Origin: an uncultured Burkholderiales bacterium
GTDB taxonomy: Bacteria > Pseudomonadota > Gammaproteobacteria > Burkholderiales > Burkholderiaceae_C
DNA: 64,000 nucleotides
Reading direction: 5' to 3'
Assembly (NCBI GenBank): GCA_903932865.1
Contig: CAIZHQ010000020.1
Coordinates: forward strand, 98,001-162,000
In this document: positions 44,710 to 55,242 of the stretch, one piece after another
Layout of the letters: every line of letters starts with the position of its first letter
Numbering within the stretch: the first letter of the stretch is position 1
The notes under the pieces: generated by a model
Seen by the model: only the letters and a program-made list of their open reading frames with translations
Told to the model about the DNA's origin: nothing
Database searches by the model: none
Position numbers and translations under genes: made by a program

Positions 44710-45729
44710 TCATGACAGGCTGCGCTGCGGGCTCAGTGGGGCCACATCCAACAAAGCCTGCACTGAGAAGGGCAAATGGCAGCCGGTCTGGTGCGCGCGC
44801 TCAATCAGTTGCCAGAAAAAACGGTAACTGGCCCGGTCGTGCAATTGACCTGCGTGGCTGATGGGCGCCCAGTCGGCCGCTTGCGCAGCCAAAATGATCT
44901 GGCTGGCCTGATCGATCTGCGCCTCACTGGGGGCCATGGCCTCCAGGATGGGGCGAATCTGGTCGGGGTGAATGCTCCACATGCGGGTGTAACCCAGCTC
45001 ACGGTTGGCTTTTTGGGCGGCCATGCGAATGGCATCGGTGTTCTTGAATTCGGTGACCACGCAGTGCGAGGGCACTTTGCCGTGCGCATGGCAGGCGCTG
45101 GCGATCTCGAGCTTGGCACGCAGCACCAGCGGGTGGGTGAACTGCCCCTGGATGCCCATGCCCTCGGCGGGAATCGCACCGCCATGCGCCGACACAAAAT
45201 CCATCAGACCAAAGCTGATCGACTGCACGCGCGGGTGGGCGGCGATGTCAAAGGCGCAGTGCACGGCTGCGGGCGACTCGATCAACACATGCACCGGCAA
45301 ATGGCCAGCACCCGCCGTGATCAAGGCCGCTTGAACGCGGTCCACATCGGCCACGCTCTCGACTTTGGGCACCATGATGTGCGTCAAAACGCGACCGGCC
45401 CGGCCCGCGATGTGGCTCATGTCGGCTTCAAAACTGGGGTGGTCCACCGGGTGGACCCGCACCGCAATGCGCACATCGGCGTGAGCGGCTTTCGCGGCCA
45501 GCGCCAATTCGGTCACCAGCGCTGCATGCTCGGCTTCGCCACCCACTGGCGCGCCGTCTTCGCAATCCAGGGTGACATCAAAAACGCAAGCGCCGAACTC
45601 TTGCATCATGTCCGCCTGCAAGAGCAGGCTTTTGCGCATCCTCGCTTCGACACCGCTGTAATGGTCACAAACCGGCAGCTGGAGGCTAGCGGCTTGTGCT
45701 CCCAACAGAACGTCGCGAGGATGGCTCAC
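44710..45729 (-). CDS. HpcH/HpaI-fold CoA ester lyase (CitE-like)
   Basis: A 339-residue protein of the CitE/malyl-CoA lyase group. Landmarks are FDVTLDCEDGAPVGG near residue 50 (metal/substrate Asp-Glu), the VHPVDHPSFEADM block, HIMVPKVES near 118, VLIESPAAVHCAF near 148 with a metal Glu, and ISFGLMDFVSAHGG near 170. Related proteins cleave malyl-CoA, citramalyl-CoA or act as malyl-CoA thioesterase. It lies 19 bases downstream of mdh in the TCA operon, so it may connect to C4-dicarboxylate metabolism. Citrate lyase proper is unlikely because CitD and CitF are not present. Confidence 0.85.
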   Translation of the reverse strand: MSHPRDVLLGAQAASLQLPVCDHYSGVEARMRKSLLLQADMMQEFGACVFDVTLDCEDGAPVGGEAEHAALVTELALAAKAAHADVRIAVRVHPVDHPSFEADMSHIAGRAGRVLTHIMVPKVESVADVDRVQAALITAGAGHLPVHVLIESPAAVHCAFDIAAHPRVQSISFGLMDFVSAHGGAIPAEGMGIQGQFTHPLVLRAKLEIASACHAHGKVPSHCVVTEFKNTDAIRMAAQKANRELGYTRMWSIHPDQIRPILEAMAPSEAQIDQASQIILAAQAADWAPISHAGQLHDRASYRFFWQLIERAHQTGCHLPFSVQALLDVAPLSPQRSLS

Positions 45730-45748
45730 TTGGATTTCTCAGCCTGAA

Positions 45749-46735
45749 TCAAATCAGGTGAGCCACACCAGCTTGCTCGTCGGTCAACTCTTTCAGGGTC
45801 TTGTCGATGCAGCCTTGGCTGAAGGCGTCGATTTCAAGGCCTTCAACAACTTTGTAATCGCCGTTTTCACAGGTGACAGGGAAACCGAACATCACATCTT
45901 GAGGGATGCCGTACCAGCCTTGCGAAGGGATACCCATGGTGACCCATTTGCCGTTGGTGCCCAGGGCCCAGTCGCGCATGTGGTCGATGGCCGCGTTGGC
46001 TGCCGATGCTGCCGAGGACAGGCCACGGGCTTCAATGATGGCCGCGCCGCGCTTGCCAACGGTAGGCAAGAACACGTTGGCGTTCCATTCCTGGTCGTTG
46101 ATCATGGCCTTGACCGACTCACCCTGGATGGTGGCAAAACGGTAGTCGGCATACATGGTGGGCGAGTGGTTGCCCCAAACGCACAGTTTTTGGATGTCGG
46201 CCACGGCCTTGCCGGTCTTGGCTGCGATTTGTGACAGGGCGCGGTTATGGTCCAAACGCAGCATGGCAGTGAAGTTGCCCGGCTTCAGGTCCGGCGCAGC
46301 CTTCATGGCGATGTAAGCATTGGTGTTGGCGGGATTGCCCACGACCAGCACTTTGACGTTGCGCGAAGCCACAGCGTTCAGGGCCTTGCCCTGCGCGGTG
46401 AAGATGGCGCCGTTGATGGCCAGCAATTCGGCACGCTCCATGCCGGGGCCGCGTGGACGTGAACCGACGAGCAATGCATAGTCCACGTCTTTGAATGCGG
46501 TCATCGGGTCGCCATGCGCTTCCATACCCACCAGCAGCGGGAACGCGCAGTCTTGGAGTTCCATCATCACACCCTTGAGCGCTTTTTGCGGGCCTTCGAC
46601 GGGCACTTCGAGCAACTGAAGGATGATGGGCTGGTCTTTGCCCAGCATTTCACCCGAGGCGATGCGGAACAACAATGCGTAACCAATTTGACCTGCTGCG
46701 CCAGTAACGGCAACGCGGACGGGTTTTTTGCTCAT
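45749..46735 (-). CDS. mdh: Malate dehydrogenase
   Basis: A 328-residue NAD-dependent enzyme of the TCA cycle, of the MDH type 2 class common in betaproteobacteria. Motifs: [19 protein letters not shown] at about residue 12, VGNPANTNA near 128, RLDHNRA near 160, and [13 protein letters not shown] with the catalytic His near 188. ATG 46735 begins [10 protein letters not shown]; the frame open upstream is not conserved. It heads the minus-strand run mdh-citE-like-exported protein-acnB and diverges from gntR. Confidence 0.96.
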   Translation of the reverse strand: MSKKPVRVAVTGAAGQIGYALLFRIASGEMLGKDQPIILQLLEVPVEGPQKALKGVMMELQDCAFPLLVGMEAHGDPMTAFKDVDYALLVGSRPRGPGMERAELLAINGAIFTAQGKALNAVASRNVKVLVVGNPANTNAYIAMKAAPDLKPGNFTAMLRLDHNRALSQIAAKTGKAVADIQKLCVWGNHSPTMYADYRFATIQGESVKAMINDQEWNANVFLPTVGKRGAAIIEARGLSSAASAANAAIDHMRDWALGTNGKWVTMGIPSQGWYGIPQDVMFGFPVTCENGDYKVVEGLEIDAFSQGCIDKTLKELTDEQAGVAHLI

Positions 46736-46910
46736 GGTGGAAAACTCCGAAATAATGAAAACAAGGGTTACGGTCCAATGCCGACACCCATGTCGGCAAG
46801 GCCGTCCGGCGAACCGGACCTGCGCACAGGCTCGTGGTGAAAGCCGAAAGCGCAAGCAAACAGCGTTCGAGTGTACCCGCGAAAGCCCTGAAGCGTCAAT
46901 TTGTCTTATG

Positions 46911-46922
46911 TCTTATATAAGA
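46911..46922. promoter_or_regulatory. TCTTATATAAGA palindrome, candidate GntR operator
   Basis: A perfect 12-bp palindrome flanked by extra half-sites: CTTAT at 46904 and ATAAG at 46922, so the cluster reads TCTTATGTCTTATATAAGATAAG-like. It is 51 bases before gntR and 176 bases before mdh on the other side. The same 12-mer occurs at 10385. Confidence 0.65.
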
Positions 46923-46972
46923 TAAGATCTGTGATCTGACTGCCACCTGACCCACCGGTCAAGCTCTCGCCT

Positions 46973-47755
46973 ATGAACACCACTTTGCCACCCACCGACG
47001 CCCCTTCGGCTGCCGAATCCCTGGCTGCTACTGCCGCGTTCAGCCCGCTTTACCAGCAGATCAAGGGCCTGATCCTGCAAAGCCTTCAGGCCGGTGAATG
47101 GAAACCCGGTGAGTCGATTCCCAGCGAAATGGAATTGGCCGTACGTTACCGCGTGAGCCAAGGCACGGTGCGCAAAGCCATCGATGAGCTGGCCAGCGGG
47201 CACCTGCTGAGCCGCAAGCAAGGCAAAGGCACTTTTGTGGCCACCCATGCCGAGCACCAAGTGCAGTACCGGTTTTTGAAGCTGGTGCCCGATCAGGGCG
47301 ACCTGAACACCGAAGGCCCCGCCCAGAGAGAAATTGTCGATTGCAAACGTTTGCGCGCCTCTGCCGAAATCGCGCGCGCACTGGCTTTGCGCTCTGGCGA
47401 CACGGTGCTGCAGGTGCGCAGAGTCCTTTCGTTTGCCAACGTGCCCACCATCCTGGAAGACCTGTGGTTGCCAGCCGCCCCTTTCAAGGGCTTGACGGCC
47501 GAACGCTTGGCCGATTACCACGGACCCATGTACGCCTTGTTTGAAACCGAGTTCGGTGTACGCATGGTGCGTGCCAAAGAAAAGATCCGGGCCGTGTTAC
47601 CCGACAAGGCCCAAAGGGAATTGCTGCAACTGCCCCCCAGCACGCCCTTGCTCAGCGTGGAGCGCATTGCTTACACCTACAAAGACACACCGATGGAGTT
47701 GCGGCGCGGCCTTTACCGCACCGACAAACACCATTACCACAACGATTTGAACTGA
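46973..47755 (+). CDS. GntR family regulator (HutC/UTRA type), likely controlling the TCA locus
   Basis: A 260-residue regulator. The winged helix DNA-binding domain lies at about residues 22-95: LYQQIKGLILQSLQAGEWKP, then IPSEMELAVRYRVSQGTVRKAI. The UTRA effector domain spans about 110-255. It diverges from mdh and is followed by sdhCDAB, so it is well placed to adjust the whole cycle; related divergent GntR genes in this family of bacteria have been proposed as TCA regulators (from memory, not verified). The effector is unknown. The gene is 128 bases before sdhC. Confidence 0.88.
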   Translation: MNTTLPPTDAPSAAESLAATAAFSPLYQQIKGLILQSLQAGEWKPGESIPSEMELAVRYRVSQGTVRKAIDELASGHLLSRKQGKGTFVATHAEHQVQYRFLKLVPDQGDLNTEGPAQREIVDCKRLRASAEIARALALRSGDTVLQVRRVLSFANVPTILEDLWLPAAPFKGLTAERLADYHGPMYALFETEFGVRMVRAKEKIRAVLPDKAQRELLQLPPSTPLLSVERIAYTYKDTPMELRRGLYRTDKHHYHNDLN

Positions 47756-47883
47756 CCGAAAGCCGCTTTGAACGTCTTGTAGAAGACTGTCGCAGAAATG
47801 CTCACGTCAGTTTGCTGCGTTGCAATAGAATCCAACGGCTTGTACTCCACAACACGAACGCGTTACACCCTGAAAGTACTCAC

Positions 47884-48315
47884 ATGACCGAACTCGTCCG
47901 CAAGCGGCCTGAATTCCGCAACATCAACGCCCTGAAAGACCTGCCCTCGTACCGCCTGCCAGCCGCTGGCATCGTTTCCATCCTGCACCGCATCAGCGGT
48001 TTCTTGATGTTCTTGCTCATGCCCCTGTTCATCTGGATGTTTGACAACTCCATCACTTCCGAAATCTCCCATGCCAAGCTTTCGGCCGCTTTCGGCATCG
48101 GCATCGGCTTTGTTCCCGGCTGGTGCTTCAAGTTGTTGGCTCTGGCGCTCATCTGGGCTTATTTGCACCACTTCATCGCTGGCGTGCGACACATCTATAT
48201 GGATGCTTTCCATGCCGTGACCAAAGAATTCGGCAAGTCTTCTGCCGTGGCCACCTTGGTGCTGAGCCTGGGTTTGACTGCCGTGCTGGCAGCCAAGCTG
48301 TTTGGCCTGTACTGA
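47884..48315 (+). CDS. sdhC: Succinate dehydrogenase cytochrome b556 subunit
   Basis: A 143-residue inner-membrane anchor subunit of complex II. The haem region is SILHRISGFLMFLLMPL near residue 37 and HHFIAGVRHIYMDAFH near residue 99, with three membrane helices. ATG 47884 begins MTELVRKRPEFRN, which is the conserved N-terminus; the earlier open frame is not. It is the first of sdhCDAB. Confidence 0.94.
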   Translation: MTELVRKRPEFRNINALKDLPSYRLPAAGIVSILHRISGFLMFLLMPLFIWMFDNSITSEISHAKLSAAFGIGIGFVPGWCFKLLALALIWAYLHHFIAGVRHIYMDAFHAVTKEFGKSSAVATLVLSLGLTAVLAAKLFGLY

Positions 48316-48355
48316 TTTCTCCGCCTCTCACTCAAAACAACAAGGAAACTGACCT

Positions 48356-48724
48356 ATGTCGTCCGTGAATTACGGCTCCAAACGCATCGTGACCGGTGCT
48401 GGCTATGGCTTTCGTGACTGGCTGGCCCAACGTGTGACCGCCGTCCTGATGGCCCTGTTCACCGTGGTCTTGCTGGCCCAGGTGATCTTCACCTCTGGCC
48501 CTATCGGCTACGAAGAATGGGCTGGCATTTTTGCCTCCCAGTGGATGAAGGTGCTGACCTTCTCCGTCATCATTGCCTTGCTCTACCACGTCTGGGTCGG
48601 CATGCGTGACATCTGGATGGACTACGTCAAGCCACTGGCCTTGCGCCTGGCCTTGCACGTCTTCACCCTCGTCTGGCTGGTCGGTTGTGCCGGCTGGGCT
48701 GTTCAGGCCCTGTGGCGCCTGTAA
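48356..48724 (+). CDS. sdhD: Succinate dehydrogenase membrane anchor subunit
   Basis: A 122-residue membrane anchor of complex II, forming the quinone site with SdhC and SdhB. YGFRDWLAQRVTAVLMALF near residue 18, and ALLYHVWVGMRDIWMDYVK near residue 75 with the haem His, are characteristic. Three transmembrane helices are predicted. The gap to sdhC is 40 bases, and to sdhA 53 bases. Confidence 0.93.
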   Translation: MSSVNYGSKRIVTGAGYGFRDWLAQRVTAVLMALFTVVLLAQVIFTSGPIGYEEWAGIFASQWMKVLTFSVIIALLYHVWVGMRDIWMDYVKPLALRLALHVFTLVWLVGCAGWAVQALWRL

Positions 48725-48777
48725 CCCGGCAGCCCTCGCCTGTCATTGCGCTGAAATCACACCAACCAAGTTAAACC

Positions 48778-50583
48778 ATGAGCTATACCCAAGACAAAAT
48801 CACCACCCGCAAGTTTGACGTCGTGATCGTCGGTGCCGGTGGTTCGGGCATGCGTGCCTCGCTGCAACTGGCCCGTGCGGGCCTGAACGTGGCCGTGCTG
48901 TCCAAAGTGTTCCCCACCCGTTCGCACACCGTGGCAGCCCAAGGCGGCATTGGTGCCTCGCTGGGCAACATGTCCGACGACAACTGGCACTACCATTTCT
49001 ACGACACCATCAAGGGCTCGGACTGGCTGGGTGACCAAGATGCCATCGAATTCATGTGCCGCGAAGCGCCCAAAGTCGTGTATGACTTGGAGCACATGGG
49101 CATGCCTTTTGACCGCAACCCCGACGGCACGATTTACCAGCGTCCCTTTGGCGGCCACACCGCCAACTACGGCGAAAAGCCGGTGCAACGCGCTTGCGCT
49201 GCGGCTGACCGTACCGGTCACGCCATGCTGCACACCCTGTACCAGCAAAACGTCGCGGCCAAAACCAGCTTCTTCGTGGAGTGGATGGCGCTCGACCTGA
49301 TCCGCGACGCCGAAGGCGACGTGGTGGGCGTGACCGCGCTCGAGATGGAAACTGGCGACCTGCATGTCTTGCACGCCAAAACCGTGCTGATGGCCACCGG
49401 TGGCGCAGGCCGAATTTATGCCGCATCCACCAACGCCTTCATCAACACCGGTGACGGCTTGGGCATGGCGGCGCGTGCGGGCATTCCTTTGGAAGACATG
49501 GAATTCTGGCAATTCCACCCCACCGGCGTGGCCGGTGCGGGTGTGCTCTTGACCGAAGGCTGCCGTGGTGAAGGCGCCATCTTGCTCAACAGCAATGGCG
49601 AGCGCTTCATGGAGCGTTATGCACCCACCCTGAAAGACTTGGCCCCGCGTGACTTCGTGTCTCGCTGCATGGACCAAGAAATCAAGGAAGGCCGTGGCTG
49701 CGGCCCCAACAAGGATTACGTGCTGCTCAAGCTCGACCACCTGGGCGCGGACACCATCCACAAACGCCTGCCCTCGGTGTACGAGATCGGTGTCAACTTC
49801 GCCAACGTTGACATCACCAAAGAGCCGATCCCGGTGGTGCCCACCATCCATTACCAGATGGGTGGCATCCCCACCAACATCAACGGCCAAGTGGTCACGC
49901 AGTCCGCCACCGACCACAACGCCGTGGTCAACGGTTTGTATGCGGTGGGCGAATGCTCTTGCGTGTCGGTGCACGGCGCCAACCGCCTGGGCACCAACTC
50001 GCTGCTTGACTTGCTGGTTTTTGGCCGTGCTGCAGGCAACCACATTGTCGACTTCGCCTCCAAAACCAAGTCGCACAAAGACCTGCCTGCCGATGCCACA
50101 GACCGCACACTCGAGCGCTTGAACAAGCTCGAAGGCCGTGGCGGCGAATATGCCCAGGACGTGGCCAACGACATGCGGGCCGCGATGCAGCAACACGCTG
50201 GCGTGTTCCGAACACAAGCCTCCATGGACGAAGGCGTGCAGAAGATCGCGGCCATCCGCGAGCGCGTCAATGCCATTGGCCTGAAGGACACCTCTAAAGT
50301 GTTCAACACCGCCCGCATCGAAGCCCTCGAAGTGGAAAACCTGATCGAAGCTGCTCAATCCACCATGGTCTCTGCTGCTGCCCGCCGTGAATGCCGCGGT
50401 GCCCACACCGTGAGCGACTACGAGCGCCCTGTGGACGATGCCGTGGCACCTTTGGGTCGCGACGACGCCAACTGGATGAAACACAGCCTGTGGCACAGCG
50501 CTGATAACAGCCTGACCTACAAGCCGGTCAAGCTCAAGCCCCTGACGGTGGACTCCGTGCCACCCAAGGTGCGCACCTTCTAA
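48778..50583 (+). CDS. sdhA: Succinate dehydrogenase flavoprotein subunit
   Basis: A 601-residue catalytic subunit oxidising succinate to fumarate on the cytoplasmic side of the membrane. The Rossmann motif is GAGGSG at 19-24. His50 in RSHTVAAQGG is the covalent FAD attachment site. HPTGVAGAGVLLTEGCRGEGA near residue 245 and the C-terminal R-x-CRGAHTVSDYERP block are also canonical. Length is normal. It is in the sdhCDAB-sdhE-gltA unit. Confidence 0.97.
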   Translation: MSYTQDKITTRKFDVVIVGAGGSGMRASLQLARAGLNVAVLSKVFPTRSHTVAAQGGIGASLGNMSDDNWHYHFYDTIKGSDWLGDQDAIEFMCREAPKVVYDLEHMGMPFDRNPDGTIYQRPFGGHTANYGEKPVQRACAAADRTGHAMLHTLYQQNVAAKTSFFVEWMALDLIRDAEGDVVGVTALEMETGDLHVLHAKTVLMATGGAGRIYAASTNAFINTGDGLGMAARAGIPLEDMEFWQFHPTGVAGAGVLLTEGCRGEGAILLNSNGERFMERYAPTLKDLAPRDFVSRCMDQEIKEGRGCGPNKDYVLLKLDHLGADTIHKRLPSVYEIGVNFANVDITKEPIPVVPTIHYQMGGIPTNINGQVVTQSATDHNAVVNGLYAVGECSCVSVHGANRLGTNSLLDLLVFGRAAGNHIVDFASKTKSHKDLPADATDRTLERLNKLEGRGGEYAQDVANDMRAAMQQHAGVFRTQASMDEGVQKIAAIRERVNAIGLKDTSKVFNTARIEALEVENLIEAAQSTMVSAAARRECRGAHTVSDYERPVDDAVAPLGRDDANWMKHSLWHSADNSLTYKPVKLKPLTVDSVPPKVRTF

Positions 50584-50645
50584 AAATGATTGGAACCGCT
50601 CACCTCCAGTGGCGGTCCACCCCCGAATAATCCAGGAGTTCTTCC

Positions 50646-51350
50646 ATGACCCTACGCACTTTCCAGATTTACCGCTACGACCCCGATAAGGATGCCAAGC
50701 CTTACATGCAAACCATACAGGTCGAACTGGACGGCAATGAACGCATGTTGCTCGACGCCCTGATGAAACTCAAGGCCGTGGACCCCAGCATTTCGTTCCG
50801 CCGCTCTTGCCGGGAAGGCGTGTGCGGCTCCGACGCGATGAACATCAACGGCAAAAACGGTTTGGCATGTCTCACCAACATGAACACCCTGCCCGGCACC
50901 ATCGTGCTCAAGCCCCTGCCTGGCTTGCCTGTCATCCGCGATGTGATCGTGGACATGACCCAGTTCTTCAAGCAGTACCATTCGATCAAGCCCTACCTGA
51001 TCAACAGCACCATTCCGCCAGAAACCGAGCGCCTGCAAAGCCCGGAAGAGCGTGACGAGCTGAACGGCTTGTACGAGTGCATCTTGTGCGCCAGCTGCTC
51101 AACCGCCTGCCCTAGCTTCTGGTGGAACCCCGACAAGTTCGTGGGCCCCGCCGGTTTGCTCCAAGCCTACCGCTTCATTGCCGACAGCCGCGACGAAGCC
51201 ACCGCCGAGCGCCTGGACAACCTGGAAGACCCCTACCGTTTGTTCCGCTGCCACACCATCATGAACTGCGTCGATGTCTGCCCCAAGGGTCTGAACCCCA
51301 CCAAAGCCATCGGTAAAATCAAAGAGATGATGCTGCGCCGCGCTGCCTGA
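50646..51350 (+). CDS. sdhB: Succinate dehydrogenase iron-sulfur subunit
   Basis: A 234-residue subunit with three Fe-S clusters passing electrons from SdhA to quinone. The 2Fe-2S ligands are in RSCREGVCGSDAMNINGK and the downstream LAC. The 4Fe-4S cluster is CILCASCSTACP near residue 145, and the 3Fe-4S ligands are CHTIMNCVDVCPKGLNP near residue 205. The stop overlaps the start of sdhE by one base. Confidence 0.97.
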   Translation: MTLRTFQIYRYDPDKDAKPYMQTIQVELDGNERMLLDALMKLKAVDPSISFRRSCREGVCGSDAMNINGKNGLACLTNMNTLPGTIVLKPLPGLPVIRDVIVDMTQFFKQYHSIKPYLINSTIPPETERLQSPEERDELNGLYECILCASCSTACPSFWWNPDKFVGPAGLLQAYRFIADSRDEATAERLDNLEDPYRLFRCHTIMNCVDVCPKGLNPTKAIGKIKEMMLRRAA

Positions 51351-51658
51351 TGACCGTCTCCCCACTTCTTGAAGACGCGTCACTGGTTGGCGCGGACCGC
51401 CAAGCGCCTTTGAGCGAGCGGTCCTTGAGCAAGCTGCGCTGGCGCAGCCGGCGAGGTCTGCTCGAAAATGATTTGTTCATCGAGCGCTTTTTCAATCAGC
51501 ACGCTTCAAGCTTGTCGGTTGGTCAAGCCCGGGGCATGTATGTGCTGATGGACCTGTCAGACAACGATCTCATGGACCTGCTGCTGCGCCGCAAGGAGCT
51601 TCAGCCCGAGATCAGCACCGAAGAGGTGTGTGAAGTCCTGGACATGTTGAGAGCGTGA
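51350..51658 (+). CDS. sdhE: FAD assembly factor SdhE
   Basis: A 102-residue protein of the YgfY/SdhE family that promotes covalent flavinylation of SdhA. The RGxxE signature is R-R-GLLENDLFIERFF at about residues 29-43, followed by the acidic LMDLSDNDLMDLLLRRKEL helix. Its position directly after sdhB agrees with the function. A longer N-terminal tail of some 25 residues precedes the family core. Confidence 0.9.
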   Translation: MTVSPLLEDASLVGADRQAPLSERSLSKLRWRSRRGLLENDLFIERFFNQHASSLSVGQARGMYVLMDLSDNDLMDLLLRRKELQPEISTEEVCEVLDMLRA

Positions 51659-51700
51659 ACCCAACAGGTTCACCCCCCTGTTTTTTTGAGGAAACCCACC

Positions 51701-52999
<1,299 letters not shown>

Positions 53000-53020
53000 T
53001 GGGGTGGTCACCTTGTATTG

Positions 53021-53048
53021 AAAGCCCGCCCAGTGCGGGCTTTTTTTC
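53021..53048 (+). terminator. Rho-independent terminator of gltA
   Basis: AAAGCCCGC-CCAGT-GCGGGCTTT followed by further T residues, starting 22 bases after the gltA stop. It closes the gntR/sdh-gltA unit. Confidence 0.9.
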
Positions 53049-53066
53049 GACTCAAAATCGGCAGAC

Positions 53067-54176
53067 TCAAACGATCCGGCCGTGTCGCCACCAGGCCCAT
53101 GCGCAGCCCCAAGTCAGCAGCAGCATGCCCAGCAAAGCGAGCAAAGCGGAGACCTCGGTGCGTCGGTGCTTTTTAAGCACAATTTTGCTGCTGAGCGACT
53201 GGTAAATCTGCAGCAGGTCCTCGCGCTTGTCGGCGCTGAAGTATTCGGCGCGGGTGATTTCGGCGATTTTTTTCAGGCTGGCCTCGTCCAGCTTGACCCG
53301 CATTTGCATGCCCTGGGCTTTGAGCACCGTGCCTTGCGCCGTGCCCAGCCCCACGGTGTAGACACGAACCCCCAGGTCGGCCGCCACCTGAGCCATCTTG
53401 AGGGCGTCAGGCCCCACATTGCTTTGGCCATCGCTGAGCAGCACGATGGCCGCAGCCGTGTTGGAGCCAGGTGGCACCTTTGGCAGGCTGACTGGTTTGC
53501 GAGGGGCTGCGCCCGATGTGTTGGCTGCGCCTGACGGGTCGGAGCTTGCGCCCCCGAGGGGCGCACCGCTTGCGGCCTGAGGGTTGGTCTCGCCCTCGAT
53601 CAGTGCGCGCACGTCCAGACCCGAGCCGGGCAGCATGGCATGCAGCGCGATCACAATGCCGCTGCCCAAGGCCGAGCCCGGCTGCAGGCTCAGCTGCTCG
53701 ATGGCTTGGATAACCAGATCGCGCTGGTCGGTGGGTGCCTGCACCAGGGCAGCCGCCCCCGCCACGCTGACCACGCCCAACTTGACTTGACCAGGTTGTC
53801 CCAGCACAAAGCTTTTGGCGGCGGCCTGAGCCGCTTCGATGCGGCTGGGTTGGACATCCGTGGCCCGCATGCTGCCCGAGCTGTCGATGGCCAGCATCAC
53901 GGTGTCGATGCGGCTGGGCAACAGCAAGATGGCCTGAGGCCTGGCGATCGCCACCATCATCCCGGCCAGACCCATCAGCACCAGCAGTGCCGGTGCGTGA
54001 CGGGTGAACCGCTGGGAGGCTCCACCGATGGTCATGCTGGTTGTGCCCGCCGTGGGCCACGCCCTTTGCACGCCACGACGTTGCCAGGCGATGAACAGGC
54101 CCAGCCAAAGCGGTAAGCTGGCCAGCAGCCACAGTAGGCGTGGCCAGACGAACTGGATCGAGTGCCATTCAGGCAT
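53067..54176 (-). CDS. VWA domain-containing membrane protein (BatA-like)
   Basis: A 369-residue inner-membrane protein. Two N-terminal hydrophobic segments lie at about 15-30 and 60-85, and another at the C-terminus (ALLALLGMLLLTWGCAWAW). The VWA domain has an intact MIDAS: D98-S-S100-G-S102, with T and D in later strands. It is the third gene of a MoxR-DUF58-VWA set, and these are thought to form a chaperone or stress system at the membrane. ATG 54176 begins MPEWHS and overlaps the DUF58 stop by eight bases. A paralogue is at 57274. Confidence 0.86.
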   Translation of the reverse strand: MPEWHSIQFVWPRLLWLLASLPLWLGLFIAWQRRGVQRAWPTAGTTSMTIGGASQRFTRHAPALLVLMGLAGMMVAIARPQAILLLPSRIDTVMLAIDSSGSMRATDVQPSRIEAAQAAAKSFVLGQPGQVKLGVVSVAGAAALVQAPTDQRDLVIQAIEQLSLQPGSALGSGIVIALHAMLPGSGLDVRALIEGETNPQAASGAPLGGASSDPSGAANTSGAAPRKPVSLPKVPPGSNTAAAIVLLSDGQSNVGPDALKMAQVAADLGVRVYTVGLGTAQGTVLKAQGMQMRVKLDEASLKKIAEITRAEYFSADKREDLLQIYQSLSSKIVLKKHRRTEVSALLALLGMLLLTWGCAWAWWRHGRIV

Positions 54177-55242
54177 GAACACCCCCGGTTTGAAGGGGCC
54201 GCTGGCTGCCCACGGTGGCCGTACGGCCACCGGTGCTCAACTGGCTGGCGCGTTTGCGCAGCTGTGCAAAACGCAGCAGGGCCTGGTCCATCGCTTCGTC
54301 GGTGTTCAGCTCCAGGCAGTCCACACCGGCTTGGCTCAGGTTGCTCAGCAAAGCGGCTTCACGGTCCTGGGCCTGCTGGGCAAAACGCTGCCGAAACCCC
54401 GCATCGTTGCCGTCCACCAACAATTGCTCGCCTGACTCGGCGTCTTGCACCAGCAGCATGCCGGTGTTGTCAGGCCAGGCCATCTCCAGCGGATCGCGCA
54501 GGCGCACCGCCACCACCTCATGGCGTCTCGCCAGCTGCGCCAAGGGTTTTCCCCAGCCGGGCGAGCTGATGAAGTCGGACACCACAAACACCGCCGAGCG
54601 GCGCTTGAGCACCGACTGGGCCTGCGCCAACCATGGACCCAGCGCGCTGGTCTGCACGTCGCTGGCATGCACAGGAGCTTGGCCCGCCTGCAGCATCTGG
54701 TGCACGATGTGCAGCAAATGCCGCCTGCCCGAACGGGCGGGGACCACGCTGTGGGCACGGTCTTGTCCAGTGAACAGCACCAGGCCCACGCGGTTGCCGT
54801 GTTGTGACAGCATCTTGGACAGCACCGCCACAGCATTGCAGGCCAGTTGGCGCTTGCTGGTGGGCCCCGAACCAAAAGCCACCGAGGCGGACAGGTCGAC
54901 CACAAACCAAGCGGCGATTTCGCGGTCTTCTTGGTGCTCGCGCACATAGGGGGTCTGCATGCGTGCGGTCACATTCCAGTCGATGTGGCGCACATCGTCG
55001 TGCGCCTGGTATTCGCGCAGATCGGCCAGAACCAAGCCGCTGCCGCGAAAAAGGCTGCGGTAATCGCCTTGCAGTTGGCCGTCAAGCCGTTTGAGCACGG
55101 TCCATTCCAGCCTTTGCAACCATTGCGCTGCATTGGGCCATGACGTGTCTGCGCCGGGCGCGCCTGCCCAAGAGGCCTCGGGCTGGCCCCTGCTTGCACT
55201 GGCCGTGGCCTCAGTTCGCTTCTTGCGCAGCCAGCTGAACAT
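54169..55242 (-). CDS. DUF58 domain-containing protein
   Basis: A 357-residue protein with the DUF58 (VWA-like) domain. The conserved GDYRSLFRGSGLVLADLREYQAHDDVRHIDWNVTA region (Y-D-x-R-x-IDW) lies at about residues 60-95. The C-terminal LRDPLEMAWPDN and LVQDAESGEQLLVD fit the family. It overlaps the MoxR gene by 32 bases and the following VWA gene by eight, so the three are translated together. The function is unproven; the partners are MoxR ATPase and VWA protein. Confidence 0.85.
   Translation of the reverse strand: MFSWLRKKRTEATASASRGQPEASWAGAPGADTSWPNAAQWLQRLEWTVLKRLDGQLQGDYRSLFRGSGLVLADLREYQAHDDVRHIDWNVTARMQTPYVREHQEDREIAAWFVVDLSASVAFGSGPTSKRQLACNAVAVLSKMLSQHGNRVGLVLFTGQDRAHSVVPARSGRRHLLHIVHQMLQAGQAPVHASDVQTSALGPWLAQAQSVLKRRSAVFVVSDFISSPGWGKPLAQLARRHEVVAVRLRDPLEMAWPDNTGMLLVQDAESGEQLLVDGNDAGFRQRFAQQAQDREAALLSNLSQAGVDCLELNTDEAMDQALLRFAQLRKRASQLSTGGRTATVGSQRPLQTGGVHA

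Noticed and set aside
47812..47831. TAGAAT at 47826 as a promoter for sdhC
   Set aside because: No -35 element at a proper distance; sdhC may simply share the gntR transcript or have an unseen promoter.
48757..50496. A 579-codon open frame antisense to sdhA
   Set aside because: Same cause: the sense strand has all SdhA motifs including the FAD-binding His, and the antisense product resembles no family.
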